Translations under genes and position numbers: made by a program | Part shown: positions 58,793-64,000 of the stretch, piece after piece | How positions within the stretch are numbered: position 1 is the stretch's first letter | How the letters are laid out: every line of letters starts with the position of its first letter | The notes under the pieces: generated by a model | The model's input: the letters and a program-made list of their open reading frames with translations, nothing else | What the model was told of the DNA's origin: nothing | The model's database searches: none | Assembly: GCA_965658445.1 (NCBI GenBank) | Contig: CBFHSF010000006.1 | Coordinates: 1 to 64,000 of the forward strand | Source of the DNA: CBFHSF01 sp965658445 | GTDB lineage: Bacteria > Bacteroidota > Bacteroidia > Flavobacteriales > Schleiferiaceae | Reading direction: 5' to 3' | Length of the DNA stretch: 64,000 nt

Positions 58793-61700
58793 TTACATAT
58801 TTCTACGGTACTGTCCCCCCACCTCAAATAAAGCTTGTGTAAGCTGACCCAAACTACATTTCTTACTAGCTTCCATCAGCTCCACAAAGATGTTCTGATT
58901 CTGGATGGCGGCTTTCTGAACGCGCTTGAGCAATTCAGCACCATCTACCTCAAAACTCTTTTGAAGATTTTGCAGCGTGTGAATCTGATTCTCTTTCTCC
59001 TCTGTAGTCGCTCGTATAACTTCACCTGGAGTTACTGTAGGCGATCCCTTAGAAGACAAGAACGTATTCACTCCAATGATGGGGAATTCTCCTGTGTGTT
59101 TCAAAGTCTCGTAGTACAAACTTTCCTCCTGAATCTTAGAGCGTTGGTACATGGTTTCCATAGATCCCAAAACACCTCCGCGCTCCGTAATTCTATCGAA
59201 CTCTGTAAGAACAGCCTCCTCCACCAAGTCGGTAAGCTCTTCAATGATGAAGCTTCCTTGGATGGGATTCTCGTTCTTAGCTAGACCCAACTCCTTGTTG
59301 ATGATGAGCTGAATGGCCATGGCGCGACGTACGGACTCTTCGGTAGGAGTTGTAATGGCCTCGTCATACGCATTGGTATGAAGAGAGTTACAGTTGTCGT
59401 AGATGGCGTACAATGCCTGTAGGGTTGTACGGATATCGTTAAAGTCAATTTCTTGAGCGTGAAGTGATCTTCCAGAAGTCTGGATGTGGTACTTCAACAT
59501 CTGTGCTCTTGAGTTGGCTCCGTATTTATTTTTGAGGGCCTTGGACCAAATTCTTCTCGCTACGCGACCAATTACCGCGTACTCGGGATCAATACCATTG
59601 CTAAAGAAGAACGATAGATTGGGACCAAACTTGTTGATGTCCATTCCGCGGCTCAAGTAGTATTCCACGTATGTGAAACCGTTGGCCAACGTAAACGCCA
59701 GCTGTGTGATGGGGTTTGCCCCTGCTTCTGCAATATGGTAACCCGAAATAGAAACCGAATAGAAGTTTCTTACCGCGTGGTCAATAAAGTATTCTTGAAC
59801 GTCACCCATAAGGCGAAGCGCAAATTCTGTAGAAAAGATACACGTGTTCTGGGCTTGATCCTCTTTTAGAATATCTGCCTGAACGGTTCCTCTTACCACG
59901 GACATGGTTTCTGACTTGATCTTGGCGTACACATCGGAGGGAAGGACTTGGTCTCCCGTTACACCGAGCATTTTAAGACCCAATCCGTNNNNNNNNNNNN
60001 NNNNNNNNNNNNNNNNNNNNNNNNNNNNNNNNNNNNNNNNNNNNNNNNNNNNNNNNNNNNNNNNNNNNNNNNNNNNNNNNNNNNNNTCATTTCCTTCAGG
60101 AAGATCTCCGTTGTACTGAGGTCTGGGAAGTCCCTTGTCATCGTACAATGCTTTTTTAACGGCCTCTAGCTTGTCTTCCAATCCATTGGCAACAATGTAC
60201 TTTTCACATTGCTGATCTACGGCGGTGTTCATGAAGAATCCAAGAAGCATTGGCGCCGGACCGTTAATGGTCATAGAAACCGAAGTCATAGGGTCTGCCA
60301 AATCAAACCCTGAATAGAGTTTCTTGGCGTCGTCCAAACAACAGATGCTCACACCGGCATTTCCAATTTTTCCATAGATGTCTGGGCGGTAATCGGGATC
60401 GTTTCCGTAGAGAGTTACTGAGTCAAAGGCCGTAGACAAGCGCTTGGCAGGCATGGCCTGAGAAACGTAGTGGAATCTCTTGTTGGTTCTCTCGGGACCA
60501 CCTTCTCCCGCAAACATACGCGTGGGATCTTCTCCTTCTCTCTTGAAGGGGTATATTCCAGCGGTGTATGGAAATTGTCCGGGAACGTTTTCTTGTAACA
60601 CCCATCTCAAAAGGTCTCCCCAGTTAGAATATCTTGGGGTTACCACTTTGGGAATTTGAGTGTGTGACAAAGACTCTGTATGAGTCTTCACCTTAATTTC
60701 TTTATCTCTCACCTTAAAGGTGTAGTATTCTCCTTTGTAGTTCTTAACCACTTCTGGCCATTGTTGGATGATCTCCCAGTTGTGGGGATCCAAGTCTAGC
60801 TTGATGCGATCAAATTGCGCCTGAAGAACCTTGAGAACATCAGCGTCTTCTGATTCATCAAAAGTCTTCATGGAAGTGTGCAATCCATAGAGTTTCTCGG
60901 CTACCTCAGCTTGTTGGTCTGCTCTCTGGTCGTATGCTCTATTGTTTTCAGAAATTTCTGAGAGGTAGCGCGTTCTGTTGGGTGGAATCACGTAAATCTT
61001 CTCAGACATCTCTTGAGTAATCTCGAAAGAAGAAGACAAGGCTTCATGACCTGTTTCCACCAACTTATCCATAATCACTTTGTACAGTGAGTTCATTCCT
61101 GGATCGTTGAACTGGCTCGCAATAGTACCGTATACCGGCATGGTATCTACATCCGCTTCCCACTGATTGTGGTTGCGTTGGTATTGTTTTTTTACGTCGC
61201 GCAAAGCGTCCAAGGCACCGCGCTTGTCAAACTTGTTGAGGGCGATCACATCCGCAAAGTCTAACATGTCGATTTTCTCCAACTGTGTAGCGGCTCCGTA
61301 TTCTGGAGTCATTACGTAGAGAGAAACATCTGAGTGATCTAAGATCTCTGTATCCGATTGACCGATACCTGAAGTCTCCAAAATGATCAAATCGTAGTTG
61401 GCCGCCTTGAGAACCTGAATGGCCTCATTGACGTGCTTAGAAAGCGCTAGGTTGGATTGACGAGTCGCCAAAGAGCGCATGTAAACTCTCTCATTGTTGA
61501 TGGCGTTCATGCGAATTCTGTCTCCCAAAAGGGCTCCTCCCGTCTTTCTCTTAGAAGGGTCTACAGAGACCACCGCAATTTTCTTGTCGTCAAAGTCAAT
61601 GAGGAATCTCCTTACCAGTTCGTCAACCAAAGAAGACTTACCGGCTCCACCCGTTCCTGTAATTCCCAATACGGGGCTTTCCGATTTCTCAGCTGCAGCG

Positions 61701-62263
61701 TGAATGCCTTCAAAAACCTTTTCAACTTCTGATGGGAAGTTCTCCGCTCCAGAAATCAATCGCGCCAGTGAAGGCACGTGCTTTTCGCGGTACTTGGCTT
61801 CTGCCTCACCGAGCTCATCACCTACGGGGAAATCCGATTGTTTTACGAGATCGTTGATCATCCCTTGCAATCCCATGGCACGACCGTCATCTGGGTGATA
61901 GATGCGTGTGATTCCGTAGGCGTGTAGTTCTTCTATTTCTTCGGGAAGAATGGTTCCTCCTCCTCCACCGAAGATTTTGATGTGACCGGCTCCCTTTTCT
62001 TTGAGCAAGTCGTACATGTACTTAAAGTATTCTGTGTGACCTCCTTGGTAAGAAGTCATGGCGATGGCGTTGGCGTCCTCCTGAATAGCGGTGTTTACCA
62101 CTTCTTCTACACTGCGGTCGTGACCGAGGTGAATCACCTCACAACCCGTAGATTGGATAATTCTTCTCATGATGTTGATGGCGGCATCGTGTCCATCAAA
62201 CAGAGAAGCAGCGGTAACAATTCTAACTTTATTCTTGGGGGTATATGGAGAAACTGTTTCCAT
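58793..62263 (-). CDS. icmF: Fused isobutyryl-CoA mutase IcmF (contains N gap)
   Basis: About 1156 residues as assembled, including the N stretch. Order: B12-binding domain with DGHDAAINI (23-31) and FGGGGGTILPEEI; MeaB-like G-protein chaperone with Walker A GITGTGGAGKSSL (200-212), VSVDPSKRKTGGALLGDRIR and NKFD; then the acyl-CoA mutase barrel (GTVQADILKEDQAQNTCIFS, YHIAEAGANPITQLAFTLAN, YVEYYLSRGMDINKFGPNLS). It uses adenosylcobalamin to interconvert isobutyryl-CoA and butyryl-CoA (or related acyl-CoAs), with the G-domain protecting the cofactor. Supports valine or fatty-acid catabolism. The N run lies between LPEGN and GLGLKMLGVT, which are probably contiguous in the real protein. Confidence 0.9.
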   Translation of the reverse strand: METVSPYTPKNKVRIVTAASLFDGHDAAINIMRRIIQSTGCEVIHLGHDRSVEEVVNTAIQEDANAIAMTSYQGGHTEYFKYMYDLLKEKGAGHIKIFGGGGGTILPEEIEELHAYGITRIYHPDDGRAMGLQGMINDLVKQSDFPVGDELGEAEAKYREKHVPSLARLISGAENFPSEVEKVFEGIHAAAEKSESPVLGITGTGGAGKSSLVDELVRRFLIDFDDKKIAVVSVDPSKRKTGGALLGDRIRMNAINNERVYMRSLATRQSNLALSKHVNEAIQVLKAANYDLIILETSGIGQSDTEILDHSDVSLYVMTPEYGAATQLEKIDMLDFADVIALNKFDKRGALDALRDVKKQYQRNHNQWEADVDTMPVYGTIASQFNDPGMNSLYKVIMDKLVETGHEALSSSFEITQEMSEKIYVIPPNRTRYLSEISENNRAYDQRADQQAEVAEKLYGLHTSMKTFDESEDADVLKVLQAQFDRIKLDLDPHNWEIIQQWPEVVKNYKGEYYTFKVRDKEIKVKTHTESLSHTQIPKVVTPRYSNWGDLLRWVLQENVPGQFPYTAGIYPFKREGEDPTRMFAGEGGPERTNKRFHYVSQAMPAKRLSTAFDSVTLYGNDPDYRPDIYGKIGNAGVSICCLDDAKKLYSGFDLADPMTSVSMTINGPAPMLLGFFMNTAVDQQCEKYIVANGLEDKLEAVKKALYDDKGLPRPQYNGDLPEGNXXXXXXXXXXXXXXXXXXXXXXXXXXXXXXXXXXGLGLKMLGVTGDQVLPSDVYAKIKSETMSVVRGTVQADILKEDQAQNTCIFSTEFALRLMGDVQEYFIDHAVRNFYSVSISGYHIAEAGANPITQLAFTLANGFTYVEYYLSRGMDINKFGPNLSFFFSNGIDPEYAVIGRVARRIWSKALKNKYGANSRAQMLKYHIQTSGRSLHAQEIDFNDIRTTLQALYAIYDNCNSLHTNAYDEAITTPTEESVRRAMAIQLIINKELGLAKNENPIQGSFIIEELTDLVEEAVLTEFDRITERGGVLGSMETMYQRSKIQEESLYYETLKHTGEFPIIGVNTFLSSKGSPTVTPGEVIRATTEEKENQIHTLQNLQKSFEVDGAELLKRVQKAAIQNQNIFVELMEASKKCSLGQLTQALFEVGGQYRRNM
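59989..60086. other. Assembly gap (98 N) within icmF
   Basis: Unresolved bases. Left and right flanks on the coding strand end GAAGGAAATGA and begin ACGGATTGGG; merging them with a 1-base overlap restores LPEGNDGLGL in frame, which is how homologues read. The gap may contain no missing sequence. Confidence 0.9.
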
Positions 62264-62285
62264 GAGCGGTTTTTGTTTTGGAGCA

Positions 62286-62293
62286 CAAAGGTA
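62286..62293 (-). promoter_or_regulatory. Candidate -7 box (TACCTTTG) of icmF
   Basis: TACCTTTG on the minus strand, 23 bases upstream of the icmF ATG; perfect TAnnTTTG. Confidence 0.5.
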
Positions 62294-62404
62294 CTATTTC
62301 CTACTCATTTTTTGAGGACATGCCGTAGGCTGAAGTCTTCATTTTTTTTTTGACTTCAAATTGGTACCTTCCCAACACAAAACACAAATCAAACGGAAGC
62401 GTCT

Positions 62405-64000
62405 ATGACCCGAAAACTACAAGTTCAAATTTCTGTTCTCCTGGTATTTTTATCTGCTGCGTTGTTTGCTCAAAACCAATCGGTTGAACCCAATCAACCC
62501 ATCTACTCTACGGTAGAAAAGGCAGGTGAAATTGACATGAGAAATCTGCCACCCGATTTTGAATTTAGAGTAGACTACCTAGAAGCCCCTGTTCCCGGAG
62601 GCACTTCGGTGAAGTCTCACCTGATGGAAATCAAAAGAGAAGTGAGAAAACAATTTCCACCCAACTACTCTACCCAAGATCCCATGAGTGGCCAAAAAAA
62701 GACGGCTGCCGATCCCGTTAACGAATGGGGCTACGCACTCAAACAATACACTCCAGGTGGTACAGAACTCGACTTTGTGGGAGGAATCCCCAATGACAAT
62801 GCGCTAGCTTACAGCAAAGACGGCATTATTTTAACCTCTGTAAACAGCACGGTATTTGGATGGGATACCCGAACAGACACCTTCCTATTTCCCAATATTT
62901 ACGTTTCTCTGGCCAACATTTCTCCGGGGAATAGCAACGATGTATTTGATCCCAAGTTGATTTATGATCCAGAATGGGACCGCTTTGTATTGGCCTTTTT
63001 GGAAGGAAGAACACCAGGGCACACCTTTATCAACGTGGCGTTTTCAAAAACCAATGACCCCAATGACGGTTGGAATGTTTACAAGCTGGAAGGAAATCCC
63101 TTGAACAACGACCGATGGACAGATTACCCTGCCATTTCTCTAACCGATGATGCAGTGGTCGTTACCGGAAACCTTATCGTTCCTGGTCAGCCCTGGCAAA
63201 CGGGATTTGATGGATCCATTATTTACATGATGAAAAAAGAACAGGGATACAATGGCGCCGCTATGGTAGACCAGATACTAATTCCTCAAGTAGAATTTCA
63301 AGGAAAATATACGAGAAACCTACACCCTGTAAGAGGGGGAACAGGAAATGCCCCAGTTCAATATCTACTGTCCAATCGCAACTTTGACGTACAGAACGAC
63401 ACCATTTTTCTACTTGAAATTGTGGGTGATTTTTCGACCCCATCAGTGAGTCTCAAAGTCAATGCAGTCATTACGGACACTCCCTATGGAGTTCCTCCCA
63501 ATGGCCAACAAGCGGATACTGATCCCAACGATCCCACTGAAGGCTTGCAAACCAATGACGCGAGAGTACTGGGAGGAATATTGGTAAACGACAACCTCCA
63601 GTTCGTGGCCAACACAGTGAACCCTGCAACAGGATTGGCAGCGGTGTACCACGGTTTCATCAACAATCCGAGCTCTATTCCATCTACGTGTAAAGGAAAT
63701 ATTATTGGTCATTCCACAATGGACTACGGTTATCCCAATATTGTCTTTACAGGAAATGAAGACTGTGACGCAGAAAGTGTGATTGCCTTTGACCACACCT
63801 CTCCCACGGACTTTGCGGGGATTTCGTGTATTTACTTTGGGAATGATTCTACTTATTCCAACGTAGTGACCATCAAAGAAGGAGATGGCCTTATCGATAG
63901 ATTACAAGGTGGATACGAAAGATGGGGAGATTACTTTGGTATTCAAGTCGCCTTTGACGACCCTACTAAGGTCTTCACTTCTGGTTTCTTTGGCTTGGCA
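62405..64000 (+). CDS. Secreted protein, probably propeller-like (C-terminus outside window)
   Basis: 532 complete codons are visible and the frame is open at the window end. ATG at 62405 begins MTRKLQVQISVLLVFLSAAL with cleavage after LFAQ. A pro-region of about 100 residues leads into strand-rich sequence with repeated units of the type SKDGIILTSVNSTVFGWD, DPEWDRFVLAFLEGRTPG, DRWTDYPAISLTDDAVVVTG and YERWGDYFGIQVAF, similar in style to sialidase/BNR-like propellers of Bacteroidota surface proteins. A T9SS sorting domain would be expected at the unseen C-terminus (inference). Divergent from icmF. Confidence 0.75.
   Translation, partial: MTRKLQVQISVLLVFLSAALFAQNQSVEPNQPIYSTVEKAGEIDMRNLPPDFEFRVDYLEAPVPGGTSVKSHLMEIKREVRKQFPPNYSTQDPMSGQKKTAADPVNEWGYALKQYTPGGTELDFVGGIPNDNALAYSKDGIILTSVNSTVFGWDTRTDTFLFPNIYVSLANISPGNSNDVFDPKLIYDPEWDRFVLAFLEGRTPGHTFINVAFSKTNDPNDGWNVYKLEGNPLNNDRWTDYPAISLTDDAVVVTGNLIVPGQPWQTGFDGSIIYMMKKEQGYNGAAMVDQILIPQVEFQGKYTRNLHPVRGGTGNAPVQYLLSNRNFDVQNDTIFLLEIVGDFSTPSVSLKVNAVITDTPYGVPPNGQQADTDPNDPTEGLQTNDARVLGGILVNDNLQFVANTVNPATGLAAVYHGFINNPSSIPSTCKGNIIGHSTMDYGYPNIVFTGNEDCDAESVIAFDHTSPTDFAGISCIYFGNDSTYSNVVTIKEGDGLIDRLQGGYERWGDYFGIQVAFDDPTKVFTSGFFGLA

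Overview
The window looks like a chromosomal contig of a member of Bacteroidota, most likely a marine-type Flavobacteriia/Flavobacteriales. The signs are: promoter -7 boxes of the form TAnnTTTG; few Shine-Dalgarno sites; proteins with the C-terminal sorting signal of the type IX secretion system; a DnaX without the zinc module; and family combinations typical of the phylum (DUF4856-imelysin-HTTM-TonB receptor, YceI-DUF5777-cytochrome, S6-S18-L9). No rRNA, tRNA or CRISPR array was seen. A 98-base N run (59989-60086) marks an assembly join inside icmF.

Layout. 1-2330: an integron-like cassette array on the minus strand: a tyrosine recombinase, then a short attachment-like box, a cassette with a secreted orphan protein, a structured attC-like element, and a second cassette starting with a ParD antitoxin that runs off the window. 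2565-14440: mostly core metabolism and RNA modification (acetyl-CoA synthetase, ACMSD-like decarboxylase, BioY, SulP transporter, ferritin-like protein, purB, RluA-type and RlmI-type enzymes, HsdR-N nuclease-like protein). 14500-17040: cytochrome c / YceI / DUF5777 operon and an OB-fold protein. 17040-25030: MFS transporter, aconitase, a T9SS cargo, and a phosphodiesterase-TPR-sulfotransferase fusion preceded by a tiny sorting-signal-like protein. 25160-30350: ABC permease, CorA, orphan envelope proteins and the S6-S18-L9 operon. 30350-31480 is gene-free and packed with structured repeats. 31482-34818: alkane hydroxylase, GMC oxidoreductase and TetR regulator, a compact alkane-oxidation unit. 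35083-38960: dnaX with an A10 slippage tract, an M15 peptidase and an AraC regulator. 38966-44990: an iron-linked outer-membrane operon with Fur-box-like operators. 45190-55270: surface polysaccharide functions (two GT2 enzymes, two sulfotransferases, Wzt/Wzm export pair, O-antigen ligase with TPRs). 55300-64000: small orphan genes, exonuclease III, a hybrid histidine kinase, fused isobutyryl-CoA mutase IcmF, and a secreted protein cut by the window end.

The most interesting parts are: (1) the cassette array, where the box at the start of the first cassette is the exact 10-base complement of the box at its end, as expected if recombination moves a unit bounded at the same C^GTT point, although the recombinase lacks the insertion typical of IntI; (2) an A10 tract in dnaX where a slip in either direction meets a stop within a few codons, giving a gamma-length product; (3) dispersed non-coding repeats of several kinds: 7-base tandem tracts that supply or abut stop codons of neighbouring genes, a modular hairpin element present twice in opposite orientation with matching 105/184-base spacing, and a composite pyrimidine/purine repeat in at least three copies; (4) the three-domain phosphodiesterase-TPR-sulfotransferase fusion with its small partner.
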